A stretch of 64,000 bases of DNA from Arsenicibacter rosenii (GTDB taxonomy: Bacteria > Bacteroidota > Bacteroidia > Cytophagales > Spirosomataceae), in assembly GCF_001870735.1 (NCBI RefSeq), contig NZ_MORL01000020.1, positions 1-64,000 on the forward strand. Reading direction: 5' to 3'. The notes under the pieces are model-generated. The model saw only the letters and a program-made list of their open reading frames with translations, was not told the DNA's origin and did not search any database. This document shows positions 1-7,825 of this stretch, piece after piece. Made by a program: the position numbers and the translations under genes. Position 1 is the first letter of the stretch. Each line of letters starts with the position of its first letter.

Positions 1-1
1 G

Positions 2-220
2 GCGTTAAAGCAAATCAAATTCATGGCTGGCATTCAGGTCAAGCGCATGACCGTTTCCGTAGCGCGGAAGACGTTCACCGACATTATGCTCAATGAACTG
101 AACGTTTCGACGGATACGGTTTCCACGATGCTGGGGCACAAGACCACCCGGCACGTGAAGCACTACGCCAGAGCCGATGAGCGACGGATTGCCAAGGAGA
201 TGAGTAAAGTGGATTGGTAA
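2..220 (+). CDS. Tyrosine recombinase (phage integrase family), C-terminal fragment
   Basis: The reading frame is open from the window edge, so this is the 3' end of a longer gene; an internal ATG at 23 is not its natural start. The visible part corresponds to the end of the catalytic domain of tyrosine recombinases, which cut and rejoin DNA through a 3'-phosphotyrosine link. Seen directly: a box II-like stretch SVARKTF with its arginine, a downstream LGHK with the conserved histidine, and HYAR with the likely nucleophilic tyrosine. The usual HxxR motif reads SxxR here, so the first histidine is replaced. It ends just before a bidirectional terminator and lies beside an AT-rich operon, which suggests it belonged to the element that brought that operon. 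Activity cannot be judged because the N-terminal part, including catalytic Arg I, is outside the window. Confidence 0.8.
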   Translation, partial: ALKQIKFMAGIQVKRMTVSVARKTFTDIMLNELNVSTDTVSTMLGHKTTRHVKHYARADERRIAKEMSKVDW

Positions 221-222
221 CA

Positions 223-253
223 AAGACGCCCAGCCGGTTTGGCTGGGCGTCTT
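223..253. terminator. Bidirectional intrinsic terminator
   Basis: A 13-bp perfect stem (223-235 with 241-253) closes a 5-nt loop. It lies between the plus-strand recombinase stop (220) and the minus-strand ATPase stop (260), so it can end transcripts from both sides. Short T-rich tracts follow on the right and A-rich bases precede on the left. Confidence 0.8.
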
Positions 254-259
254 CGTTTG

Positions 260-2023
260 TCAGAAGCTAAACTCAAATAGCTTTCCGTGATCACCAGTAT
301 CATCCAATTCCACACAGATTTCTTCTTTGTTTAAGCCATCAAGAATTTGCGAAGGAATATCTTCTTCTATAGCAGAAAAGATGTATTGTATATTGAATTC
401 TTTACAATATTGCTGAACGGTCTCTAAATAGTTCAGACGTTTTCTATTGTCCAGTCCCTCTAGTGCCCCATCATGATAAACAAACTTAAAGAAGGAATTA
501 CTTGAATATGCTATCAGTATAGCAATGTCAAAGCAAATGCATAGCAGTTTTTCATAAGTAAAACCTTGTCCTTCAGCTGTTACCTCTAATTCATTACGTT
601 TAGAAACTTCAGCCTCAAACTCAACATTACCTACATTATTCATTTTAATAAATATTAATGCTGGCACGCTGAAAATACTCTTAAATGTACTGTTAAAATA
701 CTTCCTTATATCAGTATATCGGCTAGGGCTTTCATCTAATTGAGCTTGTACTTCTTTTTCCTTCTCATGAACTTTATCGCTTAAAACTACAGACTTGGAG
801 CTTAATACATCAATATTTTTCAGATTTTTCAGTTGCTCTTCGAGTCTTGATATTTCACCTTCTAATCTAGACAATCCAATTTGGTATTGCTTAAACTTAT
901 AAAATGAGTCTTCTGAACTCAATACAGATAGAATTGAAGAACGCCTTGTATTAAGTTCAGTTAATTTTAACCTTACCTCCTTAAGCCTTGTTTTAAAATT
1001 ATTTAATTGATCAATAAGGTATTTACTTCTTTCTTTAGTAATACTTTTGTTAAACTCAACCAATTCCTCATATTTTCTGACTAACATATCGGGTAATAAG
1101 ATACTTACTTCCTTAAATATCTTATTAACACTATCAAGGTCAAATGTCAACTTCTTTTCTAATGAGTCTTCAATCTTTTTTATTTGATATGTTATTTCAT
1201 ATTCTTCTTGATTCAGTTTTGTTACCTCTTCCTCAATACGATTAACAAGCTCTTCATTGTACTTACGGTCAGAATTGTAAAAGTTAAATTCATCAACTTG
1301 AGCTTGCAATTCTTGGTATTCATCTTTCCTTAATTGAATAACCCCTCGTATTCTATCAGCCTCTCCAGAACGAAATGACAATTCCTTATTAATTGATATT
1401 ACTAAGTTATCAATATTTTGTTTCTGCTCGTAATAAGCATATCGCTCTTTTAAGGCATTACCGTTAAAACCAAGTAGCTCAAAAATCAAAGGTTTCCACT
1501 CAGCATCTTTACCTTTCAAAAACTTATTTAACCGAAATACATCGTGATAGTCGCGCTGAGACCGGAGAAAGTAAGTTAATGACTTTCTGTAGTCCCAATT
1601 TACCAACACATCAAACTGTAAAGAGTCATCAAGTATTTTTTTAGCACGAGATAGTGGTATATCAGTGTAATCCCAAAATAATTCATCTTGAAAGTTTTGC
1701 GAAGACAAAGATCGCTTAAATGCAATACGGTTGTGATCAGCAACTGACCGTCTGATAGTCAAGTAAAAACCAGAGTTCAGCTCAATCTCTAAGAAAAAAA
1801 CATGCTCTTTAAAATGATCATATTTAAGAAATATACTTTCCTTTTTTGTTATCTTTTTTAGAAGTAAGAAATCAATAACTGAAATCAATGTACTCTTCCC
1901 TAAATTATGTGAATCTTTATTTCGATCAAGTTTTTTTGAAACTTTTGCCAATACTACATTAAACCCCGGATTAAACTTAACCGGTTTAAAATTCTTGTTG
2001 GCATATATTCTATTTAGTTTCAT
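260..2023 (-). CDS. SMC-like ABC ATPase, DUF2326 type, of an ABC-3C system
   Basis: This 587-residue protein has the layout of a DUF2326/YydD-type ATPase. The N-terminal half of a nucleotide-binding domain has a Walker A ending in NLGKST (GKST at 42-45) with a loop insert just before it. A long charged coiled-coil region spans about 180-440. The C-terminal half has a signature-like AEGQGF (483-488) and a Walker B region FVYHDG (about 514-519). Such proteins are predicted SMC/Rad50-like motors that dimerise around ATP. The gene is last in a three-gene operon and its ATG overlaps the previous stop codon in an ATGA junction, which implies translational coupling. The sequence is much more AT-rich than the flanking genes, a sign of transfer. 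In ABC-3C systems (ATPase, middle component, effector) the ATPase is thought to control the nuclease; here that is inference from family and operon. Confidence 0.82.
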   Translation of the reverse strand: MKLNRIYANKNFKPVKFNPGFNVVLAKVSKKLDRNKDSHNLGKSTLISVIDFLLLKKITKKESIFLKYDHFKEHVFFLEIELNSGFYLTIRRSVADHNRIAFKRSLSSQNFQDELFWDYTDIPLSRAKKILDDSLQFDVLVNWDYRKSLTYFLRSQRDYHDVFRLNKFLKGKDAEWKPLIFELLGFNGNALKERYAYYEQKQNIDNLVISINKELSFRSGEADRIRGVIQLRKDEYQELQAQVDEFNFYNSDRKYNEELVNRIEEEVTKLNQEEYEITYQIKKIEDSLEKKLTFDLDSVNKIFKEVSILLPDMLVRKYEELVEFNKSITKERSKYLIDQLNNFKTRLKEVRLKLTELNTRRSSILSVLSSEDSFYKFKQYQIGLSRLEGEISRLEEQLKNLKNIDVLSSKSVVLSDKVHEKEKEVQAQLDESPSRYTDIRKYFNSTFKSIFSVPALIFIKMNNVGNVEFEAEVSKRNELEVTAEGQGFTYEKLLCICFDIAILIAYSSNSFFKFVYHDGALEGLDNRKRLNYLETVQQYCKEFNIQYIFSAIEEDIPSQILDGLNKEEICVELDDTGDHGKLFEFSF

Positions 2024-2256
2024 TGATCAAGTTCAAAAGAGTCAATATCCTTATGGTACTTTATCTTACCTAAAAGATACAAAAAATTAATTGAATTTAC
2101 AATATTTTCTCTAGCATTAGCCCCAATTTTAGTCATAACTTTATTAAACAACTCATCATAACTTATGACACCAAAATTATTCAGCAAGTTAATGATCTCT
2201 GCACTTAGATTTAAGACAGATGACTCTAGATCGAGATATTTATGTGGCTTTATCAT
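2020..2256 (-). CDS. Small middle component of the ABC-3C system
   Basis: This 78-residue protein has no catalytic motif that I can see. It is helix-rich and looks like a small winged-helix-type fold: a leucine-rich segment near 15-30, a central YDELFNKV helix, and a basic and aromatic C-terminus with KIKYH. Its length, its place between nuclease and ATPase, and the 4-bp ATGA overlaps at both ends fit the 'middle component' of ABC-three-component systems. That part is thought to bridge or regulate the ATPase and effector. I cannot assign a numbered middle-component subfamily with certainty. It is AT-rich like its partners. Confidence 0.72.
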   Translation of the reverse strand: MIKPHKYLDLESSVLNLSAEIINLLNNFGVISYDELFNKVMTKIGANARENIVNSINFLYLLGKIKYHKDIDSFELDQ

Positions 2257-3206
2257 CTGTTTTTACCTATATCACAGTTAAAGTACATAAAATGAATAAA
2301 TACTCTTAAAACACGTCTATCACGGCTAAGTACCTCCTTATGCCTTTCATAAACATAGTCATATATATGCTCAAAGGCCTTAGCCAAAGTAGGAAAACTA
2401 GCCTCGTTCAGAATTATCTTTGCTTTGATATCTAAAACAGTATTCTCATACATCAAAGCATATTCAGTATTTATAGGATTTTTCAGAAAGTCTTCTATTG
2501 TCTGAAAAAATGGAAGGGAATCTTCTAATATAAACTGAAAATAATTTTGGCTTATATTGTTAATCTTATTCTTCTCTTCCTTTTGCAGGTTATATATTAC
2601 AATTTGATCATTATTCATTAATTGTGGTTTATTATTCAAAAGCCCTTCTCTATTTGCTTCAGAAAAAAAAACAATCAACTTTTTGATATCTTCTGAATCA
2701 AATCTTATAGGGTCACTAAATTTATTAAGACCAAATCTAGTAATTATTGAATCATTAGTAGACAACATTGAATTCATAAATTCTCTACCAATTATTTCAA
2801 CATTTTTTATTGTAGTTTGTTCCGATATCTTTTCAATTAATACCCCATGCACAGCTCCAGGCATAGTTCTATTTGTAAAAATTATATAATTATCAATTAT
2901 TTCGCCATTGGTGATATTTTTACTTAATTTAACTATCTCTTTATTAAGAATTGTGTCCTTGAATGCTGAATCTGCACAACTAGCATCATGCTTATTGGTA
3001 TGCTTACATTGAATTATGAATTTGCCACTCCATGGCACGGCAGTAGATGGAAATTTTTCAGCAGTCCCTCTAAAATAAGCATCACGGCCTCCGTCAGGGC
3101 CATCAGCAAACGTAACTGTCCCTATCCCTAAATAATCCTTACATATTGCAATGCATAATTCTTCAAAATCCTGCCACCTTAGGCTTGTTAGTGGGAAATT
3201 TGCCAT
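2253..3206 (-). CDS. Restriction-endonuclease-like effector of the ABC-3C system
   Basis: First gene of the operon, 317 residues. The N-terminal ~110 residues look like a PD-(D/E)xK nuclease fold: an acidic helix with FEEL (14-17), then DGGRDA (D42) and, on the next strand, IIQCKH giving the QxK pair (Q66, K68). This pattern is typical of Mrr-like and related endonuclease domains. The remaining ~150 residues carry no catalytic motif and probably form the C-terminal domain that couples effector to ATPase in ABC-3C systems. The stop overlaps the ATG of the middle component. Expected action is DNA cleavage in the cytoplasm once the ATPase signals an invader; the target and trigger cannot be read from the sequence. 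Strongly AT-rich with AAA/AAT-heavy codons, unlike the chromosome around it. Confidence 0.8.
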   Translation of the reverse strand: MANFPLTSLRWQDFEELCIAICKDYLGIGTVTFADGPDGGRDAYFRGTAEKFPSTAVPWSGKFIIQCKHTNKHDASCADSAFKDTILNKEIVKLSKNITNGEIIDNYIIFTNRTMPGAVHGVLIEKISEQTTIKNVEIIGREFMNSMLSTNDSIITRFGLNKFSDPIRFDSEDIKKLIVFFSEANREGLLNNKPQLMNNDQIVIYNLQKEEKNKINNISQNYFQFILEDSLPFFQTIEDFLKNPINTEYALMYENTVLDIKAKIILNEASFPTLAKAFEHIYDYVYERHKEVLSRDRRVLRVFIHFMYFNCDIGKNR

Positions 3207-3501
3207 TTTATCATTTATGCGATGGGATAATCTTTGTTAACACCTGCTGGCAAAAATAAGTTTCTGCCATCGATGTACAATGAGACACCGTCAAAAATCA
3301 CATAAATTATCAAAAATTATGTACTGCAAGTAAAAAGTTGCACCATTTTCCATCGTTAACTTAATGATAAAGAGCGGAATAAACCCCAAAAACACCAATT
3401 TTAACCCGCACTTTTCTAGTTTGACCCCGCCCTTTAACATTTTTTGGAAATCGGAAAAAAAGGAAATTCCGAATATCTGTGGAAAACAGTATAAAATTTT
3501 C
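3207..3501. other. AT-rich intergenic region upstream of the ABC-3C operon
   Basis: I see no convincing gene here. The minus-strand operon promoter must lie near its left end; a TTTTTG tract on the minus strand (around 3250) could serve as an upstream box, but no clear TAnnTTTG partner follows. Short reading frames in both directions (for example 3291-3530) have no protein-like character. Base composition changes to the GC-rich chromosomal style at about 3500, so this is one visible edge of the acquired segment. Confidence 0.5.
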
Positions 3502-3753
3502 CTACAGCCAGCCGACGTCAAAGTCATCAAACGCAGCGCTGCCGCCCCGTAACCGCCAGATCACGTAGTAGTCAACCGTATCCGACAGGTGGGTTGCCTT
3601 CTCCTGATCAAAGCCCGGCCGCTCACTGCTCTTATCCTTGTCGTAGCTGGCATGGAGCGGCGGGTTGCTGGTCACCTGAATATCTTGAACGATTCGCCCG
3701 GAAATCCCCATCGTATACAGCACGTTATACCGCCTCCTTAGCCCCCATACCAT
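3502..3753 (-). pseudogene. C-terminal fragment of a phage-like protein (possibly terminase)
   Basis: The minus-strand frame ending at 3502 is open back to 3954, but only the last 80-95 residues look like protein. They include a RRYNVLYTMG stretch, a segment rich in D, K and S, then EKATHLSDTVDYYVIWRL. The HLSDTVDY end recalls the histidine/aspartate 'xHxxDAxRY' close of large-terminase nuclease domains, so a truncated terminase is possible, but the match is from memory and weak. Upstream the frame runs into the promoter and start of the divergent lipoprotein gene, so the 5' part has been lost. The marked start is an internal ATG used only to bound the fragment. It lies at the edge of the AT-rich island and may be a remnant of the same or another mobile element. 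Confidence 0.4.
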
Positions 3754-3826
3754 CTCCACTGGCAGATTACAGACCCGTTCCAACCCTTTCCCCTTCCCGC
3801 GGGTCCGGAAAGAAACGGAGATCACC

Positions 3827-4408
3827 ATGAAACGAGGGGTACTTTTTCTGCTTATGAGCTGCGTGGCGGTTCTGTCCTGCCAAACGGATGCACCGGTTGC
3901 ACCTTCCATCACCACCGGCCCCAAACGGGACTGGGTCACCATCGACCTCAACATTGATTACACCATCCAGTTTCCGCCCGCCGCCTATCAGGGCAAGGGC
4001 TACAGCCTGCGTAGCGCGGGCAGTTTCGGCGACAGCCCGACCCGCATCAACCGGACCGACCAGCAGACGGTCTTGTCGGCCGCTTTCTGCAACCCCAATG
4101 CCTATCCGTGTCTGCTGATGCAGTATGACCAGACGCTGCCCTCCCCCGCGCCGGCATCCTTGCCGTACCTGAACGCAAAGGGAGAAACCAAAGCCCTGAA
4201 CAACACCATCGCCTTTACCAACGCCGGAAAACAGATCGGCCTCCTCTATTACGCCAGCGATCCCAACACCTCGCTGCGGCCCTATACGGGCCACCTCTAC
4301 CTGCGGGCCAGTGCGTCCGGTCAGTTTCAGTATGCAGGCCTTGCCTCCTTCAGCGAGGCCACCAAAGACGAGCTGTTTGACATTCTCTCAACGCTCTCGC
4401 CGAAATAA
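3827..4408 (+). CDS. Predicted lipoprotein of unknown function
   Basis: A 193-residue protein with a clear type II signal: MKRG, a hydrophobic stretch, and lipobox VLSC with Cys18 as the lipidated residue. The mature part has a proline- and threonine-rich linker, then an all-beta-looking region containing two cysteines (CNPNAYPC) that could form a disulfide. I do not recognise the family. The start is fixed by the signal peptide and lies at the breakpoint of the fragment on the opposite strand. It is probably anchored in the outer membrane facing the periplasm. It is followed by a 147-bp gap and a second exported protein. Confidence 0.7.
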   Translation: MKRGVLFLLMSCVAVLSCQTDAPVAPSITTGPKRDWVTIDLNIDYTIQFPPAAYQGKGYSLRSAGSFGDSPTRINRTDQQTVLSAAFCNPNAYPCLLMQYDQTLPSPAPASLPYLNAKGETKALNNTIAFTNAGKQIGLLYYASDPNTSLRPYTGHLYLRASASGQFQYAGLASFSEATKDELFDILSTLSPK

Positions 4409-4555
4409 CGGGCGGATACCTTTTCCGACAAATCCTTTTGCATCGGCCTAAATCCCCGCTTTAGCAGCCATACCGGTTATACATGAAAGCAACTGAGTTT
4501 CATATTTCCGTTACATGTTATACATTCGGGCTCGCTAGTAACACACACGTTTCCC

Positions 4556-5155
4556 ATGAAAAAACAACGCCTTTTTAAACCCTCCGGCAAATCGCTGTTT
4601 GCCGCTGCTTTTCTTTTGTCGGGAATCAGCATTGCCACCGCCCAAACCCCGACTCCCAAACCCGTAACCGCCGATGACCTCCGCAAAGGCCCCGTACTGC
4701 CCAGCCACCTGCATTGGGGATACACACCGACGGCAGCCCCCGGCTGGCGGATTCAGAAAGGAGATACGCTCTCGCTGGGTGAAGGCAGCATGCCCAACCA
4801 CAGCTTTACCTTTATTTACCTGAACCACTCATGGCCCCGCGTTTACATGCCAACCAACCACATCAACGGACGGGCCGTTGTGAAGTCGCTGGTACAGATC
4901 GGCACCAAAGAACAGGGCTACACCATGGGCGCCATTCTGAGCGTCGGCCGGTCGAAAAAGTACTTTATTGAACTGGAAAATGCAGTAAACGCCGGTGAAC
5001 TGCTGCCTCCGCCGCAAATCCGCGGGACGGTCATTACGAGCCTTAAACCGTTTAGTATCGCCGACGAAATCAGAAAGCTGAAGGCGCTTGCCGATGAGGG
5101 GACAATGACCCGGGCAGAGTTTGAGGCGGCCAAGCAAAAGCTCCTGAACAACTAA
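4556..5155 (+). CDS. Exported protein with C-terminal SHOCT domain
   Basis: A 199-residue protein starting with a basic N-terminus, a hydrophobic core and a probable type I cleavage site at ATAQ-TP (about residue 30). The central region (50-150) is unrecognised and rich in aromatic and histidine residues. The last ~30 residues, IADEIRKLKALADEG then MTRAEFEAAKQKLL, match the SHOCT short C-terminal domain, a two-helix module found at the ends of many unrelated proteins and thought to support oligomerisation or protein contacts. Its exact role is unknown. Spacing to its neighbours suggests its own transcription unit. Confidence 0.75.
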   Translation: MKKQRLFKPSGKSLFAAAFLLSGISIATAQTPTPKPVTADDLRKGPVLPSHLHWGYTPTAAPGWRIQKGDTLSLGEGSMPNHSFTFIYLNHSWPRVYMPTNHINGRAVVKSLVQIGTKEQGYTMGAILSVGRSKKYFIELENAVNAGELLPPPQIRGTVITSLKPFSIADEIRKLKALADEGTMTRAEFEAAKQKLLNN

Positions 5156-5256
5156 GTACCAATTGCGCCAATCCGGCGTTTAGATACGGATACGCATTCC
5201 GGAGCAGACAAAAGCAGGCTGTCCGGAATCCTTTCTTATACCTGCCACGGTCATTT

Positions 5257-6714
5257 ATGACAGCTACCCCTGGTAATTATTACCGTTTTATTGACCAGAC
5301 ATTACGCCACACCCCCCACAAGGCATTCATCATCTGGCCAGAGCAGGCCGGTGCCGCGAAGGCCGGTGCCGCGAAGGCCATTACCGGCCGCATGCTCCTC
5401 GACCGGGTTTCAGCCAACCGACAGAGGCTGCACCGGCACGGGATTGGCCCTGACGACGCCGTACTGTTCGCCGCACCGGTATCGCTACCGGTGATAACCC
5501 TCCTGCTGGCCGTTATGGCACACGGCACCACGCCCGTCTTACCCCCGGCTTCCGCTACAGGCCTGACACTGCTACGGATCCTGCGCCGGCATCCGGTCAA
5601 AGGCCTTGTGGTAGCGCGGCAGCTGCCGCTGGTATTCCGGTTACTGCTGCGGTTACGGGGCATCCGGATCATCCCGGGCCATGAACTGCCTGTTTTACCG
5701 GCTGACTGGCAGGCTCCTGCGGAGGTTTCGCCGGATAAGGCAGCCTTAATCACCCACAGTTCCGGGTCAACCGGTGTGCCGAAGGCCATCCGGCGTAGCC
5801 ACCGGGTATTAACGGCCCAGCATAATGCCCTCGAAAACGTGTTTCCGGCCTGGCCGGGCCAGCGCGATTTTCCGCTGTTCCCGAATATCCTGCTGCATAA
5901 TCTGGCGACCGGCACCACCAGTATCCTGCCCGACCTGCCCGGTTTCCGCCTGACGGCCCTGGAGCCGGAGCTGATTATCCGGCAGCTGGCCGACCGGGAA
6001 ATCCATACCATGACGGGTAATGTCTTTTATTTCAGGAAATTACTGACCTGGCTGCACACACATCCACAGGTATTTCCGGCAGTCCGGGCCATCGGCATTG
6101 GCGGATCACCGGTTCCCGACAGCCTGTGCCGCGCCCTGAACCCTTTTTTCCCGAATGCAACGCTTTACATTATTTATGGCTCATCCGAAGCCGAACCGAT
6201 TGCCATACGCGTTGTTGATGACCATCTGCCGGACCCTGCCATGGGGTATCCCGTCGGCACCATCCATCCGGCCATCACGGTGAAGATTGAGCCGCTGGGA
6301 GAAATCAAGAGCCCCACCGGCGATACCCACACGGTTGGTGAAATCCTGGTCCGGGGAGCACATGTTGCTGCACCGGCCGACACATGGCTTGCCACCGGCG
6401 ATTTTGGTTATATACAAAAGGACCGGTCGCTCATGCTTACGGGTCGTAAAGGCAATGAAATGATCCGGTCGGGCGTTCAACATTACCAGATCGAACATGT
6501 TTTGTCGCATGTGCCGGGGGTAGACCGTGTTGCTGCCCGGAGTACCGAAACAGGATTTACCGTTTTTGTGGAAGGAACCGTACACCCTGATACGTTATGG
6601 CAGGCCTTACAAGCCAACTTTCCGGATAAACCAGCCAACCGGATCCTTTTCCGCGACACCTTGCCGGTCGATGAACGGCACCAGTCAAAAATCCGCTACG
6701 AGCGGTTAGTATAG
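5257..6714 (+). CDS. AMP-forming acyl/aryl ligase, ANL superfamily
   Basis: This 485-residue protein has the core motifs of adenylate-forming enzymes: a phosphate-binding loop SSGSTGVPK (168-176), a substrate/adenine motif YGSSEAEP (307-314), TGDFGY (380-385) with the ribose-binding aspartate, hinge-region TGRKGNEMIRSG (395-406) and a C-terminal lysine (K478) in the A10 position. It should activate a carboxylate as acyl-AMP and pass it to CoA or another acceptor; the YGxxEAxP form recalls OleC-like ligases and fatty-acid ligases. It starts a tightly packed plus-strand run: the stop is followed after 1 bp by the DUF3419 gene. Near the N-terminus a 15-bp tandem duplication (5346-5375) produces AGAAKAGAAK. 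The substrate is unknown; context suggests a lipid or lipid-like product. Confidence 0.82.
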   Translation: MTATPGNYYRFIDQTLRHTPHKAFIIWPEQAGAAKAGAAKAITGRMLLDRVSANRQRLHRHGIGPDDAVLFAAPVSLPVITLLLAVMAHGTTPVLPPASATGLTLLRILRRHPVKGLVVARQLPLVFRLLLRLRGIRIIPGHELPVLPADWQAPAEVSPDKAALITHSSGSTGVPKAIRRSHRVLTAQHNALENVFPAWPGQRDFPLFPNILLHNLATGTTSILPDLPGFRLTALEPELIIRQLADREIHTMTGNVFYFRKLLTWLHTHPQVFPAVRAIGIGGSPVPDSLCRALNPFFPNATLYIIYGSSEAEPIAIRVVDDHLPDPAMGYPVGTIHPAITVKIEPLGEIKSPTGDTHTVGEILVRGAHVAAPADTWLATGDFGYIQKDRSLMLTGRKGNEMIRSGVQHYQIEHVLSHVPGVDRVAARSTETGFTVFVEGTVHPDTLWQALQANFPDKPANRILFRDTLPVDERHQSKIRYERLV

Positions 6715-6715
6715 C

Positions 6716-7822
6716 ATGCAGTCAGAATTTTATAGCGTAGACCTGGACCGGATTCGCTACTCGCTGGTCTGGGAAGATAGCCAGACCCTTTATCACAGCC
6801 TTGACATCCGGCCCGAAGACCGTGTGCTGGTGATTACATCAGCGGGTTGTAATGTCCTGAACACCTTACTGAAAAATCCGCGGCAGGTCATCGCCATTGA
6901 CCTCAACCCGGTTCAGAACGCCTTACTGGCCCTGAAAATCCACGTCATTCAGCAGCACGATCAGGCAACGCTGCGGGGCATGCTCGGCCTCGACGGGCCG
7001 CAGGCCGTTGCCCGTGCCGCGCAGCAACTGGCAGTATCCCTGCCGGTGGCCCAACGTGCGTACTGGGCTTCTTTTTTTGCCAGTCATCCGGATGGCATAC
7101 TGACAGCCGGTAAACTGGAAGCATACATTACCCGTTTTAGGACGACCTGTCCGGAGCCCCTCCGGGAGCGTATCCGGCATCTGTTCACGTTCGATGACCT
7201 TCCGGCACAGCGCCGTTTTTTTGAGCAGGAACTGGACAACGGTCCGTTTCAGGAAGCCTTTATCCATTACTTCGACGATGCCAATCTAAGCCAGGGACGT
7301 GACCCGCGCCTGTTCAGATATGCGCAGGAGTCCGGTGGCCGCGCATTTTACCGGCGACTGAGCTCCCATTTATCTACAGTCCTGGTTAAAGACAATTTCT
7401 TTACCCGGTTTTTCTTTCTGGGTCCCCTGGATCTGCCCGAAGCCATCCTGCCGCCTTGCTACCAGGCTCAGCATATGGACACCCTGCGCGAACGGCTGTC
7501 CCGTATTTCGGCGGTCGACGGAGAAGCGATCAGTTACCTGCTCTCACCAGCCGGTCAGGCCATTACCAAAGCCAGTCTGTCTAATATTTTTGAGTATACG
7601 AGTGAGCCGGAATTTCACCGGGTCTGCGAAGCCCTGCTGACAGACCCGCAACGGCCGCTGCGTTTTGTTTACTGGAATCTGCTCCAGGGACAAGGCGACA
7701 GCGCTGTGCCGGCTACCGGCTTCCGGTACCCTTTCCCCGGCGGGCAGACCCGGCAAACCGCCTGCTTTTACTTTAAAAACCAGTATATTCTGGCAACACA
7801 CCCGTTTTGTCTCATCCCCTGA
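6716..7822 (+). CDS. DUF3419 / BtaA-like aminocarboxypropyl transferase
   Basis: A 368-residue protein of the DUF3419 family, whose characterised member BtaA transfers the 3-amino-3-carboxypropyl group of S-adenosylmethionine to diacylglycerol in betaine-lipid synthesis. Seen here: the family start RIRYSLVWED (12-21), a Rossmann-like SAM loop VLVITSAGCNVL (37-48) and an acidic strand end VIAIDLNP (D62), followed by a long helical region. The gene lies 1 bp after the acyl ligase and 3 bp before the kinase-like gene, so the three are almost certainly one operon. No BtaB-type N-methyltransferase is in the window, so a trimethylated betaine lipid is not implied. A plausible role is adding a homoserine-like ether to an alcohol on the cluster's product. 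Confidence 0.75.
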   Translation: MQSEFYSVDLDRIRYSLVWEDSQTLYHSLDIRPEDRVLVITSAGCNVLNTLLKNPRQVIAIDLNPVQNALLALKIHVIQQHDQATLRGMLGLDGPQAVARAAQQLAVSLPVAQRAYWASFFASHPDGILTAGKLEAYITRFRTTCPEPLRERIRHLFTFDDLPAQRRFFEQELDNGPFQEAFIHYFDDANLSQGRDPRLFRYAQESGGRAFYRRLSSHLSTVLVKDNFFTRFFFLGPLDLPEAILPPCYQAQHMDTLRERLSRISAVDGEAISYLLSPAGQAITKASLSNIFEYTSEPEFHRVCEALLTDPQRPLRFVYWNLLQGQGDSAVPATGFRYPFPGGQTRQTACFYFKNQYILATHPFCLIP

Positions 7823-7825
7823 CTC

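Noticed and set aside
3502-3954. Intact 150-aa gene on the minus strand
   Set aside because: The first ~55 residues overlap the start of the well-supported lipoprotein gene and are not protein-like; only the C-terminal part looks coding.
6716-7822. Complete betaine-lipid (DGTS) pathway
   Set aside because: Only the BtaA-like part is present; no N-methyltransferase is visible in the window.
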